Below, piece by piece: positions 18,397 through 28,595 of a stretch of DNA of 64,000 bases (its first letter is position 1; every line of letters starts with the position of its first letter). The notes below the pieces were generated by a model. It was given only the letters and a program-made list of their open reading frames with translations, had not been told where the DNA came from and ran no database searches. A program made the translations under genes and the position numbers. The DNA is taken from positions 47,561-111,560 of the forward strand of contig CABWYP010000002.1 in NCBI GenBank assembly GCA_902509695.1. Direction: 5' to 3'. Source of the DNA: an uncultured Alphaproteobacteria bacterium (GTDB taxonomy: Bacteria > Pseudomonadota > Alphaproteobacteria > HIMB59).

Positions 18397-18449
18397 GGAA
18401 ACGCTTTAGCTGTTTATACACCCGCAAGCTGCTATCAAATCGGTGTTTT
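18396..18449 (-). ncRNA. SAM-II riboswitch candidate controlling metX-metW
   Basis: Minus strand: AAAACACCGATTTGATAGCAGCTTGCGGGTGTATAAACAGCTAAAGCGTTTCCG. P1 ACACC/GGGTGT, GATTTGA loop, GCTTGC, ATAAAC and AGCTAAAG elements match remembered SAM-II consensus; upstream of metX. Confidence 0.85.
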
Positions 18450-18531
18450 GAAAAATTTATGACTTTTAGAGTTATTTTTCAATATAAAATGATGATATTT
18501 TCTTTATTTAGTTTATTTATAAACTTCAAAA

Positions 18532-19587
18532 ATGAATAGAAATCAGCCCAAAAACACTTATCAAGGAGGAGCAGAACAATTTGTAGGTTTTATACGCCTG
18601 TCCTCAAATGAGAATAGCTATGGCCCTTCTAGTGATGTCATTAATGAGATAAAAAAAAACACAAAATTTTCAAATATTTACCCAGAATTAGATGGAGAAA
18701 GTTTGAGAAAAGAAATCTCAAAATCTTATTCAATTAAACCAAACCAAATTATCTTAGGGGCAGGTTCTGATGAAGTACTACAAATGATCTATGCAACATT
18801 TACTAAGCCAGGTGATGAAGTAGTATTTACTAAATATTCCTTCGCAATGTACTCTATTTATGCAAAAAATTTTAAATGTAAAACTAGAATTTTTGATGAT
18901 AAAAAATTTCAATTTGATTTAGATAATTTGCTTAAATGTGTTACGTCTAAAACAAAAATACTTTTTTTAGCAAATCCCAATAATCCTACTGGTTCAGTAT
19001 TTTATAAGAAAGAATTAACCAAGTTCTTAAATAAAATTAATAAAAAAACATTAGTTGTATTAGACTCTGCGTATTGTGAATACATAGATAATAAAAATTA
19101 TGATGATGGCTTAAAACTAGTATCAAAGTTTCCTAACTTGATTGTAACTAGATCTTTTTCAAAAATTTTTGCTTTAGGTGGTTTAAGAGTGGGATGGGGA
19201 TATTCCAACTTAAAAAATATAATTAAAATGTATGAGCATAAAAAACCCTTCAATGTCACAAGACTTTCATGTATAGCGGCTATTGCTTCTTTAAGAAGCA
19301 AGGAATGGTTAAAGCAAAATATTAAAAAAAATATAGATAACAAGAAATTCACTTTAAAGAACATATCTAATGATGCCATAACTCTTATAGATACCACAGC
19401 TAATTTTGTACTTCTGGAGTTTCAAAATAAAATAATAGCTAAAAAATATGTTAAATTTTTAAATCAAAATAAAATCACTGTTAGATCGTTGGCATCATAC
19501 AAATTACCAAGTCATGTTAGAATGACTATTGGTACAAAAGCTGATATGAAAGAGGTCATAAGGCTTACAAATCAATTTGATGTTTAA
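18532..19587 (+). CDS. hisC: Histidinol-phosphate/aromatic aminotransferase (HisC family)
   Basis: LSSNENSYGPS, LANPNNPTGS, RSFSKIFALGGLRVGWG PLP-lysine motif. Confidence 0.9.
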   Translation: MNRNQPKNTYQGGAEQFVGFIRLSSNENSYGPSSDVINEIKKNTKFSNIYPELDGESLRKEISKSYSIKPNQIILGAGSDEVLQMIYATFTKPGDEVVFTKYSFAMYSIYAKNFKCKTRIFDDKKFQFDLDNLLKCVTSKTKILFLANPNNPTGSVFYKKELTKFLNKINKKTLVVLDSAYCEYIDNKNYDDGLKLVSKFPNLIVTRSFSKIFALGGLRVGWGYSNLKNIIKMYEHKKPFNVTRLSCIAAIASLRSKEWLKQNIKKNIDNKKFTLKNISNDAITLIDTTANFVLLEFQNKIIAKKYVKFLNQNKITVRSLASYKLPSHVRMTIGTKADMKEVIRLTNQFDV

Positions 19588-20476
19588 AAACATAGTTATT
19601 ATCGGCTTTGGTATGATTGGTTCTTCAATAGCTCAAAGTGTAATGAAAACTAATAAAACAGCCTCAATTTATGCTTTTGATAAATCAACAACACTAAAAC
19701 AGAGGTTAAAAAAAGCTAATCTATCAAAAATTATTCCCTTAAAATCACTACAAGAAATTAGTCAAATAAATGTAGATTTGATTATTGTATGTACCCCCAT
19801 CCTTCAATATTCCTCAATTTTTAAAAAAATCGATTCATTAAATAATAATAAATTTATAGTCACAGACGTTGGTTCAACTAAATATAATATTGAAAGTCTA
19901 TACCTAAAAAATAATTTTAAATTTAAATTTGTTCCCTCTCATCCAATAGCCGGTATTGAAAAATCAGGTTTAGAGAATGGATTTTTTGGACTTTTTGATA
20001 ATAGATATAATATAATTTGTCCTATTAAAAATACACCTAAGTCTGAAATTAATAAAATAATAAACTTTTGGCAATCTTTATCGATGAAAATAGAAATAAT
20101 GACTTCAAAAGAACATGATCATGTATTGAGTCTAACATCACATCTACCCCATGTAATCTCTTATTCGCTAGTATTAACTGCAATGAAAAAAGAAAAATCT
20201 TTAAATTCAAAATTAATTAAATTCTCAGCTGGAGGTTTTAGAGATTTCACTAGAGTTGCTGGTAGTGATCCCGAAATGTGGAGAGACATATTTTTGGCTA
20301 ACAGTAAACAAATTCAAAAGCTTACCAAAAATTTTATTTCAGAATTAAAAAATTTTTCTAATGATTTGAACGTTAAAAATTCAAAAAATTTACTTATAAA
20401 ATTAAAGAAAACAAAAAAGGTTAGAGATCAAATTGTAAAAGCTCGTCAAGCAGGAAAATTTATACCTAACGATTAA
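19577..20476 (+). CDS. tyrA: Prephenate dehydrogenase family protein
   Basis: IIGFGMIGSSIAQS NAD-binding motif, DVGSTK, SHPIAGIEKSG, AGGFRDFTRVAGSDPEMWRDIF. Confidence 0.92.
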   Translation: MMFKNIVIIGFGMIGSSIAQSVMKTNKTASIYAFDKSTTLKQRLKKANLSKIIPLKSLQEISQINVDLIIVCTPILQYSSIFKKIDSLNNNKFIVTDVGSTKYNIESLYLKNNFKFKFVPSHPIAGIEKSGLENGFFGLFDNRYNIICPIKNTPKSEINKIINFWQSLSMKIEIMTSKEHDHVLSLTSHLPHVISYSLVLTAMKKEKSLNSKLIKFSAGGFRDFTRVAGSDPEMWRDIFLANSKQIQKLTKNFISELKNFSNDLNVKNSKNLLIKLKKTKKVRDQIVKARQAGKFIPND

Positions 20477-21137
20477 GATCATTTATTTCTTCTTTCAATT
20501 TATCTAAAAATTCTTGTTTCCCTAAGCCTGGAAGAATTGGTTCTTTAAACTCTATAGTAATAGTCCCGGTTTTTATTTTATTATTTTTAGGCCAAAATTT
20601 ACCTGAGTTTAAAGCTATTGGCACAACTGGCTTATTCAAAGATTTATACATTGAATATATACCTGGTTTTAAATCACTGTTTTCTTTAAAAGAGGTTCTT
20701 GTACCCTCTGGAAAAATTATTACGGGTCTATATTTTGAGAGCCTAATTGCTTGTTCATTGACATGTCTAAGGCTTTGTATTCCTTGAGACCTATCAATGG
20801 CAATCATACCAAGTTTTTTTAAGTAAGTTCCAAATAGTGGGATGGACAAGAGTTCTTTTTTGAGAACATAAGCAGGATTATCAAACAAGTGGTTGTAGTA
20901 TATGGTTTCAAACATAGATTGATGCTTACTTGCAAAAATACATTCTTTTTTGCTTACTAATTCTGGATTTATTACTTTTATCTTAATCTGGAATATTTTC
21001 AGAATAATAACCATATTTTGAGTGAATAAATTCACAAAGAATTTAAATTTTTTATATTTAAAAGGCAGCCCAATTAATGAAACAATTAAAATTATCGCTG
21101 TTGATAAATAAAAAAATAATAAAAAACTAAATCTCAT
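20466..21137 (-). CDS. 1-acyl-sn-glycerol-3-phosphate acyltransferase (PlsC-like)
   Basis: ASKHQSMFET (HX4-like) and FPEGTRTS motifs. Confidence 0.9.
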   Translation of the reverse strand: MRFSFLLFFYLSTAIILIVSLIGLPFKYKKFKFFVNLFTQNMVIILKIFQIKIKVINPELVSKKECIFASKHQSMFETIYYNHLFDNPAYVLKKELLSIPLFGTYLKKLGMIAIDRSQGIQSLRHVNEQAIRLSKYRPVIIFPEGTRTSFKENSDLKPGIYSMYKSLNKPVVPIALNSGKFWPKNNKIKTGTITIEFKEPILPGLGKQEFLDKLKEEINDLNR

Positions 21138-21696
21138 ATTTTTTTATAAAAACTATTTTTGATATTAATAGCTTAATGTATTCTTCGATCATTTCCTCAA
21201 GAGGTATAATTTCATTTTCAGAGCTTATTGCATAAGGTATTACTCTAACACCTGATAGTTGATCAAATAAAAAGTGAGCTCTTTGCATGTGTAAATTTGA
21301 TGTGATTAATAAAATTGAATTCATTTTTTTTTCTAGAGCCCAGTATCTTGTCTCCAATGCATTTTCATAAGTATTTTTTGAGAGGTATCCTACTTCAATG
21401 CAACACTCAACTATTGCTTTATCAAAATTTAAAATATTAACTAAAACAACTTCAGAGTTAAATGTATCATCAACTCCAGAGATAAATAATTTTTTTTCAT
21501 ATGATTTTTCTATTTGATTATATCCTTCTATAATCCTCTCACCTTTTCCTCCTGTTAGTACAACTATTGCATCAACATTGAAATTTTCAGTTTTTAAATA
21601 TGCAAGATTATTTTTAAATTTTATTAAACCTAGTGATATAAAAATGAATGTTAAGGCAATTATAATATTAAGCCTCTTAAAAAATAATATCATCAC
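21127..21696 (-). CDS. YdcF/DUF218 family protein
   Basis: AIVVLTGGKGERIIEGY, SNLHMQRAHFLF motifs. Confidence 0.82.
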   Translation of the reverse strand: MMILFFKRLNIIIALTFIFISLGLIKFKNNLAYLKTENFNVDAIVVLTGGKGERIIEGYNQIEKSYEKKLFISGVDDTFNSEVVLVNILNFDKAIVECCIEVGYLSKNTYENALETRYWALEKKMNSILLITSNLHMQRAHFLFDQLSGVRVIPYAISSENEIIPLEEMIEEYIKLLISKIVFIKKYEI

Positions 21697-22877
21697 ATGA
21701 TCTCATTTTTACATAGATCCTCTAGAGTGTCACGAGATCTGATCACACGATATTCATTTTTATTCATCATTATCTCTAATGGTCTTGGACGGCTATTGTA
21801 AGTAGACGACATTGATGATCCATAGGCACCAACATTTAAAAATTTTATATACTCTCCTTTTTTAACTTCAGGTATTGTTACATCCTTAAGTAGGTAATCT
21901 GTTGACTCACAAATTCCTCCAGCAATATCATATGTGATTTGTTTTTTAGAGTTGCTTGAAACTTCAATTGGTGGTTCAATATTATACAAGGCTGGTCTTA
22001 AATATTCTGATAAAGAACAATCTGTTATAATAATATTTTTATCGCCGCTCTTTTTTATATATAAAATTTTAGATATTAATTCACAACTATCAGCAACTAT
22101 AAAACGACCTGGTTCAAATATAATCTTATAGGATTTCTTTTTTAAGGCATCATTGAGATCTTTTTCCCATTCACTAAAATTCATTTTTTTATCAGAATGA
22201 TCAAGAACTCCAAAACCACCGCCAAAATCAAGGGTTTCAATTAGAATATTGTTTTTTTTGAGATTATCAGCAAGTGATATTAATTCCTTGTATGATTTTA
22301 TTAATTGATGATGATCTATAATTTGACTTCCTATATGCTCAGATAGTGTCGTTAGATTCACCCCTTTAAATTTTGAGAAAGATTCAAAATTAATTTGATC
22401 TAAAGATAATCCGAATTTTCCACCTGTTTTTCCAGTTGTAATTTTTTCCATGGTATATCCGTCAATGTTAGGGTTAATTCTTATGCCAATATTGGTTACC
22501 AAGCCCTTGCTAATTGAGTAATCGTTAATAAAGTCAATCTCATCTAAATTCTCAATATTTATTGATCTTATTTGTTGTGTTATTGCATATTTAAGATCAA
22601 ATTCTGTTTTACCAGGCCCGTCAAAAATAATATTTGAAGGATCAAAACCAGATCTTAAAGCTTTGAATAGCTCACCTGCAGAAACAACTTCTGCTCCAAA
22701 GCCATGACGTTTTATAGTATTTAAAATAGCAAGATTAGGATTTGCTTTTACTGCGAAATAAAATTTATGACTAAAATTTAAATCAAGATTATTTAAAAAT
22801 TGAATTTTTTTTTCAATAACATTTTCATCATATAAATAAAATGGCGTAGTAAATTCATTAATTATTTTGCTAATCAT
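21693..22877 (-). CDS. lysA: Diaminopimelate decarboxylase; start trimmed to MISKIINEF
   Basis: FYFAVKANPN PLP motif, LDFGGGFGV, GGICESTDYL, GAYGSSMSSTYNSRPRPLEIM. Confidence 0.95.
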   Translation of the reverse strand: MISKIINEFTTPFYLYDENVIEKKIQFLNNLDLNFSHKFYFAVKANPNLAILNTIKRHGFGAEVVSAGELFKALRSGFDPSNIIFDGPGKTEFDLKYAITQQIRSINIENLDEIDFINDYSISKGLVTNIGIRINPNIDGYTMEKITTGKTGGKFGLSLDQINFESFSKFKGVNLTTLSEHIGSQIIDHHQLIKSYKELISLADNLKKNNILIETLDFGGGFGVLDHSDKKMNFSEWEKDLNDALKKKSYKIIFEPGRFIVADSCELISKILYIKKSGDKNIIITDCSLSEYLRPALYNIEPPIEVSSNSKKQITYDIAGGICESTDYLLKDVTIPEVKKGEYIKFLNVGAYGSSMSSTYNSRPRPLEIMMNKNEYRVIRSRDTLEDLCKNEIM

Positions 22878-23022
22878 TTTCTTCCTCAGGATAATCATAT
22901 TCATCATTTGGTGGGAAAGGGTATTGAGACTTATCAACTGTATTATTTGGTAGCTGGTTAGGTTTTTTATTTCCACATCCAATTATAAAAAGAGAAAATA
23001 GTATTATTATTATTTTAAACAT
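22870..23022 (-). CDS. Small lipoprotein, LptM/YifL-like by position (50 aa)
   Basis: MFKIIIILFSLFIIGCGNKKPNQLPNNTVDKSQYPFPPNDEYDYPEEEND*: signal sequence + lipobox IIGC; lies between argH and lysA; overlaps the lysA start. Not in the ORF track. Confidence 0.8.
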   Translation of the reverse strand: MFKIIIILFSLFIIGCGNKKPNQLPNNTVDKSQYPFPPNDEYDYPEEEND

Positions 23023-23023
23023 C

Positions 23024-24415
23024 TTACTTTAGGTATAAATCATATTTCTTAATTTGTTTTGAAATATTTTTTGGATTGGTACTCATAGGAGTCTTTTTTC
23101 TATTAAGGCTATTCTTAACATCTACATAATGATAAATCTTTTTATCTATAGTACTCTCGAATAACTGAAATTCATTTAAATTTAGATTTGATAAATTTTT
23201 ATTATGATTTTGCGCATAATGAACAATATCTGCAATTATTTTATAAGATTGTCTAAAAGGAATTTTTTTTTCAATTACTAAATAATCAGCCAAATCTGTT
23301 GCTGTTGCAAAGTAACTATTACAAAGCTGAACACCTTTATCTTCGTTAAAATGAGATTTTTTAATGACTTCACTCATAACATTTAAACAAATCTTCAATT
23401 CATCAAAACATTCAAAAATAATTTTTTTATCTTCTTGAAAATCTTTAAAATATGTCAAGGGAATACCTGATATTATATTAGAAAATTCCATTGCTTTTGT
23501 GCGAATAATGTTCGACTTAGATCTTATTAATTCCAATGAGTCTGGGTTTCTTTTTTGGGGCATAATAGAACTACCAGTTGAATATTCTTCGTGAACATTA
23601 AACATTCCAAATAAGTTACTAGACCACAATACTAATTCTGCAGATAATTTACTTAGGTGAATAGCAGTCATAGAGCTGGCATGTAGAAAATACATACAAA
23701 AATCCCTATCACTAACACCATCCATTGAGTTGTTTTTAGACTTAGTAAAGTTAAGTTTTTTATTAAGAAGATGGGTATCTAAAGAATAGTTACTTCCAGC
23801 CAAAGCCGCACTACCTAAAACATTTTCATCAGAACCTTTTATAGAAAAAGAGAAATAATCTAAATCTCTCCTAAACATTTCTAAATACGCCATCAAGTGA
23901 TGGGCTAAAAGAATTGGTTGTGCAATTTGTAAGTGTGTAAACCCTGGTATAATAGTTTCTTTATGATATTTAGCTTGTCCCAAAATAGAAATCATAAGCT
24001 GTTTAATCTCATTTTGGAGAATTTTTGAGGATTTCATTATCCATAACCGAGTGTCAGTAGCAACTTGATCGTTACGTGAACGACCAGTATGAATTTTTAA
24101 GGCAGTATCACCTATTTTTTGATGAAGGAAATATTCTATATTCATATGTATGTCCTCATTCTTTTTTGAAAATATAATTTTTCCATCTAAATAGTCTTTT
24201 TGAATTGACGATAAGCCTTTATGAATTTTATTCTTTTCTTTAATTGATAGTGTTCCTAGTTTATGTAAAGCATCAACATGAGATTTTGTTACAGCTAAGT
24301 CTTCTTCTATTAATCTTTGATCAATATTAATTGAACTATTGAAATCATCCATCAAAGATGAACTTTTTTTATTTATAGAAGAGGAAAGTATTTTTTTATT
24401 TTTCTTATTGGCCAT
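23024..24415 (-). CDS. argH: Argininosuccinate lyase
   Basis: HTGRSRNDQVATD, GSSIMPQKRNPDSLELIR signature. Confidence 0.96.
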   Translation of the reverse strand: MANKKNKKILSSSINKKSSSLMDDFNSSINIDQRLIEEDLAVTKSHVDALHKLGTLSIKEKNKIHKGLSSIQKDYLDGKIIFSKKNEDIHMNIEYFLHQKIGDTALKIHTGRSRNDQVATDTRLWIMKSSKILQNEIKQLMISILGQAKYHKETIIPGFTHLQIAQPILLAHHLMAYLEMFRRDLDYFSFSIKGSDENVLGSAALAGSNYSLDTHLLNKKLNFTKSKNNSMDGVSDRDFCMYFLHASSMTAIHLSKLSAELVLWSSNLFGMFNVHEEYSTGSSIMPQKRNPDSLELIRSKSNIIRTKAMEFSNIISGIPLTYFKDFQEDKKIIFECFDELKICLNVMSEVIKKSHFNEDKGVQLCNSYFATATDLADYLVIEKKIPFRQSYKIIADIVHYAQNHNKNLSNLNLNEFQLFESTIDKKIYHYVDVKNSLNRKKTPMSTNPKNISKQIKKYDLYLK

Positions 24416-24427
24416 AATTAAAAATTT

Positions 24428-24628
24428 TTATCTTGATAAATATATAATGGCTGCGAAAACAAAAACAGCTATTCCTTGAAATAGAACTCTCATTCTCATT
24501 AGTTTATTGCTATGCTTCTTATTAAAATTTCCATTTTTTGCCATAGCAATAACACCTACGATGACCATTAGTAGTGCTAAAAGCATGGATATAATTAAAA
24601 TTATAGGTAATATGCCATTTGTACTCAT
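24428..24628 (-). CDS. Twin-TM small protein (HIG1-domain-like)
   Basis: Two TM segments with KLMRMRVLFQGIAVFVFA motif typical of HIG_1_N-like proteins. Confidence 0.75.
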   Translation of the reverse strand: MSTNGILPIILIISMLLALLMVIVGVIAMAKNGNFNKKHSNKLMRMRVLFQGIAVFVFAAIIYLSR

Positions 24629-24677
24629 GGCTAATAGTTATCAAATTCTTCAAAAATGTCTAATTATTAAGTAAAAA

Positions 24678-25280
24678 ATGAAAAAAATTATTTTATTTTT
24701 GCATGGATATGGCTCTAACGGTAGTGATTTGATTTCTCTAAAAGACTATATCGTAATTGATCATAGTTCATCTGAGTTTATATCTCCTAATGCACCAGAA
24801 CCTTGTGAATTAAATTTTTTCGGGTATCAATGGTTTCCTTTAAAAGAGAGAAGCTTTGATGAATTAAGTCTGGGTCTTAGATCAGCTTATAAATATTTAG
24901 ACGAAATAATTAATAATATCTTATTAGACCATAAAGTCGAAACAAACCAAATTTCTATTGTTGGTTTTTCACAAGGTTCAATGTTAGCAACTTATTATGC
25001 ATTACAATCGAAGAATAATTTTCACAGCATTGTCTCTATTTCAGGGTCCTTGCCCTCATTAATTTTAAAAAATTTAAAATTAACTAAGAATAATACCCAA
25101 TATCTGATTTTTCATGGAAAAATCGACGACGTTGTCTCAAGTAAACAGTCTATTGAAACTCAATCTTTTCTAGAATCTCAAAATATCTCTTCTAAAATTG
25201 TTTTGGATGAAAATTGTGGACATTCTATAAGTCCATTGGCTCTATCAGCAATAAATCAACTTTATAAATCTTGGGATTAA
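24678..25280 (+). CDS. Phospholipase/carboxylesterase family alpha/beta hydrolase
   Basis: LHGYGSNGSDL, IVGFSQGSMLATYYAL, FHGKIDDVV, CGHSIS. Confidence 0.9.
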   Translation: MKKIILFLHGYGSNGSDLISLKDYIVIDHSSSEFISPNAPEPCELNFFGYQWFPLKERSFDELSLGLRSAYKYLDEIINNILLDHKVETNQISIVGFSQGSMLATYYALQSKNNFHSIVSISGSLPSLILKNLKLTKNNTQYLIFHGKIDDVVSSKQSIETQSFLESQNISSKIVLDENCGHSISPLALSAINQLYKSWD

Positions 25281-25327
25281 TCAATTTTTAACAATCTATT
25301 AATTCCTTACTATGTTATTGTTAGGTA

Positions 25328-25888
25328 ATGGTTAATACGAATCATTGTCCTTCTCTTGTTTTAAATGCTGATTATCGTCCTTTAAGTTATTTTCCTCTCT
25401 CAATTTGGAGCTGGAAAGATACAGTCAAAGCAGTTTTTTTAGAAAGAGTAAGTATTGTCGAAGAGTATGATGAAAAAGTTTCATCTCCATCCTTTGAAAT
25501 GAAACTCCCAAGTATAATAGCATTAAAAGATTATGTACCTCATAGCCATACACCAGCATTTACTAGATTCAATGTGTTCTTACGTGATGATTTTACCTGT
25601 CAGTATTGTTATGAAAAATTTTCAACAAAAGAATTAACCTTTGATCACCTAATACCTCGGTCTAAAGGGGGATTAACTAATTGGGAAAATGTAGTCACAG
25701 CTTGCTCCCATTGTAATTGGACAAAAGGAAGTAAAGGCCTATCTCAGGTTGGATTTAAATTATTAAAAAAACCAAAAGAGCCATCCCAATATTCATTAAG
25801 GCTTAAAAGCAAAAATTTTCCCTCAGATTATCTTCATTCAAGTTGGAGAGATTATTTATACTGGGATAGTATCTTAGAAAAAGATTAA
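25328..25888 (+). CDS. HNH endonuclease
   Basis: CQYCYEKFSTKELTFDHLIPRSKGGLTNWENVVTACSHCNWTKGSK. Confidence 0.93.
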   Translation: MVNTNHCPSLVLNADYRPLSYFPLSIWSWKDTVKAVFLERVSIVEEYDEKVSSPSFEMKLPSIIALKDYVPHSHTPAFTRFNVFLRDDFTCQYCYEKFSTKELTFDHLIPRSKGGLTNWENVVTACSHCNWTKGSKGLSQVGFKLLKKPKEPSQYSLRLKSKNFPSDYLHSSWRDYLYWDSILEKD

Positions 25889-26442
25889 TATTTTTTTGAT
25901 ATTTTAATTGCTGTATAGCAAAGTTGTTTGATTGTTTTAGCCAGTAAAACATATCCTGTAGTCATTTCAGCTTGGTGTTCAACACCTGTATCGTGATGTT
26001 CAAGCTCATCTTCTCTAAACTTTTTAACAGTTTTTAATAGCTCGGGTTTGATTTTTCTTTTAGATAATTCCTCTGCTTGCTCTTCGTAGTGCTGTCCAAT
26101 CACTTCCTCGACTGCAACGGTACAGGCCATTGCTGCCTTTTTGCCTAATAGTGCTGTTCCTACCCCAAGGGCGAAACCAGCTACATTCCAAAGAGGAAAC
26201 ATTATTGTAGGTTTCACATTTTCTTTAATTATTAATTCATCGAACTTTGATTTATGAACTTCTTCTTGATCAGCCATCTCTTTAATTTCATGGCCAAAGG
26301 GAGTATTTTTATTGAAGATCACTAGCTGACCTCTGTAAATTTGTGTTGCACCATGTTCACCAGCATGGTCAACCCTAATTATTTCTTCAATAAGTTTTTT
26401 ATCTTGGCTATTTAATTTTTTTGATTTTTTTTTTATAGGCAT
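25885..26442 (-). CDS. Demethoxyubiquinone hydroxylase (Coq7)
   Basis: EIIRVDHAGEHGATQIYRGQ, EEVIGQHYEEQ, FREDELEHHDTGVEH di-iron motifs. Confidence 0.94.
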   Translation of the reverse strand: MPIKKKSKKLNSQDKKLIEEIIRVDHAGEHGATQIYRGQLVIFNKNTPFGHEIKEMADQEEVHKSKFDELIIKENVKPTIMFPLWNVAGFALGVGTALLGKKAAMACTVAVEEVIGQHYEEQAEELSKRKIKPELLKTVKKFREDELEHHDTGVEHQAEMTTGYVLLAKTIKQLCYTAIKISKKY

Positions 26443-26890
26443 CTAGAATAATTAATAACAGAAAGAATAATGAAAACAAGAAATTATAAAAGGATAGAGG
26501 TATACCAAAATATTTTAAATTAGCATTAGAACATTCGACAATTAAACTATTGCTAAGTAATGCATTTTTTAATTCAGTGATATCTGATGGTAAAGATGCA
26601 CTTTCACAACCACTATATTCAATTATTCCTATGGTGGTTAAAGAATGATATCCAGATGTCAATAATTCAATAATTATCAATAATATGAAAATTAAATAAA
26701 AGTATGAAAAATATCTTTTAATAAAAAAATTTACAAATCCAACAAAGATTATCAAATAATAAGGAATTCTCTGATATACACATAATTTACATGGCATGTA
26801 ATCTAGAAAATATTGTAAATATAAAGCAAATGAGATGGAAACAATTGAGAGTATAAAGATTAAATTAAAAATGATTTTTGAATTAAACAT
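26408..26890 (-). CDS. dsbB: Disulfide bond formation protein B
   Basis: YMPCKLCVYQRIPYY motif and four TM helices. Confidence 0.88.
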   Translation of the reverse strand: MFNSKIIFNLIFILSIVSISFALYLQYFLDYMPCKLCVYQRIPYYLIIFVGFVNFFIKRYFSYFYLIFILLIIIELLTSGYHSLTTIGIIEYSGCESASLPSDITELKNALLSNSLIVECSNANLKYFGIPLSFYNFLFSLFFLLLIILDAYKKKIKKIK

Positions 26891-27446
26891 GAGTAATGAT
26901 CAGGTATGTAAGAATAATGATAATTGGAATTAATAAAAAGATAATTAATTGATTTTTTTTTAAAAATAAAATTCCTTGATCGCTATATCTTCGAACTATG
27001 AATCCAATAATATAAAACCTCAGTCCCCTTGATAAAATAGACAGTAAAACAAATAGAAAAAAATTAAAATTAGAATACCCACTTGTTAATGCAATTATCT
27101 TATAAGGAATGGGAGTAAATCCTCCTAAAAAAATAGCTATTAAGCCCCAGTCGTTATAGAAGCTCAAAAAAGCATTTTGTTTAGTTAAATCAAAATAATT
27201 TTTAACTAAGTCAAAAATAAAAAAACCTAAGATATAACCAATTATTCCACCCATTACTGAAAAAAAAGTACAATTGATAATTGTTATTAAGTATTTATCT
27301 TTATTAAAATGAATTACTGGCACTAAGACAACATCGGGTGGTATTGGAAAAAATATACTTTCAATAAATGCTATTAAAGATAGAAAGTACTGAGAAAATT
27401 TCGATCTAGATCTTTCTTCAATGTAAGTATACATGCTCTTAATCAT
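26883..27446 (-). CDS. YqaA/DedA-like SNARE-associated membrane protein
   Basis: FIESIFFPIPPDVVLVP, GGIIGYILG, GFTPIPYKIIALTSG. Confidence 0.85.
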   Translation of the reverse strand: MIKSMYTYIEERSRSKFSQYFLSLIAFIESIFFPIPPDVVLVPVIHFNKDKYLITIINCTFFSVMGGIIGYILGFFIFDLVKNYFDLTKQNAFLSFYNDWGLIAIFLGGFTPIPYKIIALTSGYSNFNFFLFVLLSILSRGLRFYIIGFIVRRYSDQGILFLKKNQLIIFLLIPIIIILTYLIITHV

Positions 27447-27467
27447 CAGATTTGTATAATTTTTAAC

Positions 27468-28595
27468 TTAACCTATTAAGTAATACCAAAGATAGGCAAT
27501 AAATATAGCAGGAATAGCACTGTACAAAGTTGCAACAATTGCAGCTCTTGCTGAAATAGCTATAGCAGGGAATAAAGCGTCTCCATCATTAGATATGGAA
27601 TTACCTATTTGGGCTGATAGTGGAATTTGACCACTTGCATACATAGAAGTTATCATTATTTGAGGTCCACAGCCTGGAATGAAGCCAATTAATATTGCAA
27701 CTAGGGGAATGAATGGACCAAATAAAACTAATGAGTCGAATATTGCACCATTAGTAGAAAGATTAATCATTTCATAAAGTACAAAAGAAACAATTACCCA
27801 TACTGTTACAAAGCATGTTGTGTCAACAACTCTTCTGTAAGAATTCTCATGAATTGAAGCCATTTGAATATCAGTTAAAGGGTTTAAAACCCATAATAAA
27901 ATACAAAACAAAGCACATAAAAAAGAAAATATTTGAACTATATCTACTTCCATGAAATGAAAATTTAATTCTATATTAAAAGCATTTATCAATCCTAAGC
28001 ACACCCCGGGTATTAAAAATATAAACCATAATCTATAAAATTTGATAGAAGTGTTATTTTTAGGTAGCTCTTCTAAATTAAGAGATTTATTGACCTTATT
28101 TTTTAAAAAGTCTTTAGTAAAAGGTTGGACTATATAGCCTGAAATAATTCCAACTAAAAAAGTTACTGGTAGAATTATTAAAGCTGCTTGTGGCTTTGTT
28201 GCGATTAATAGAAAGGCTGCATCACCCATTGTACTAATTAATGCAGCAAGTATTGCACCAAAAGAAACAACTTTTCTTGTGAACAAACTCATAACCATAA
28301 TTGCACCTCCACAACCAGGAATGGCACCCAAAAAGGAGCAGATAGGTATTTCAAATTTTTTATTTTTTAAAATAAAATTTTTGATATTAAAGTTCTTTTT
28401 TTCAAGAAAGACGAAGAATAAAAGAGTAAGACCTACAAATGATGAAACTGCTATATATGCATCACTTGAAGAAGATAAAAAAATTTCTCGGGATTTGTCA
28501 TTAATAAGCATTATTAACATGCAAGTAAAAAGAAATATTTTAGAAATTTTCAAATACTGAAATTTTCTACCAAGTTGAATTACTAATTCTGTCAT
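27468..28595 (-). CDS. Putative manganese transporter (multi-TM)
   Basis: Repeated GAIPGCGGAIMVM and GFIPGCGPQIMITS motifs; divergent from an MntR-like regulator. Confidence 0.8.
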   Translation of the reverse strand: MTELVIQLGRKFQYLKISKIFLFTCMLIMLINDKSREIFLSSSSDAYIAVSSFVGLTLLFFVFLEKKNFNIKNFILKNKKFEIPICSFLGAIPGCGGAIMVMSLFTRKVVSFGAILAALISTMGDAAFLLIATKPQAALIILPVTFLVGIISGYIVQPFTKDFLKNKVNKSLNLEELPKNNTSIKFYRLWFIFLIPGVCLGLINAFNIELNFHFMEVDIVQIFSFLCALFCILLWVLNPLTDIQMASIHENSYRRVVDTTCFVTVWVIVSFVLYEMINLSTNGAIFDSLVLFGPFIPLVAILIGFIPGCGPQIMITSMYASGQIPLSAQIGNSISNDGDALFPAIAISARAAIVATLYSAIPAIFIAYLWYYLIG

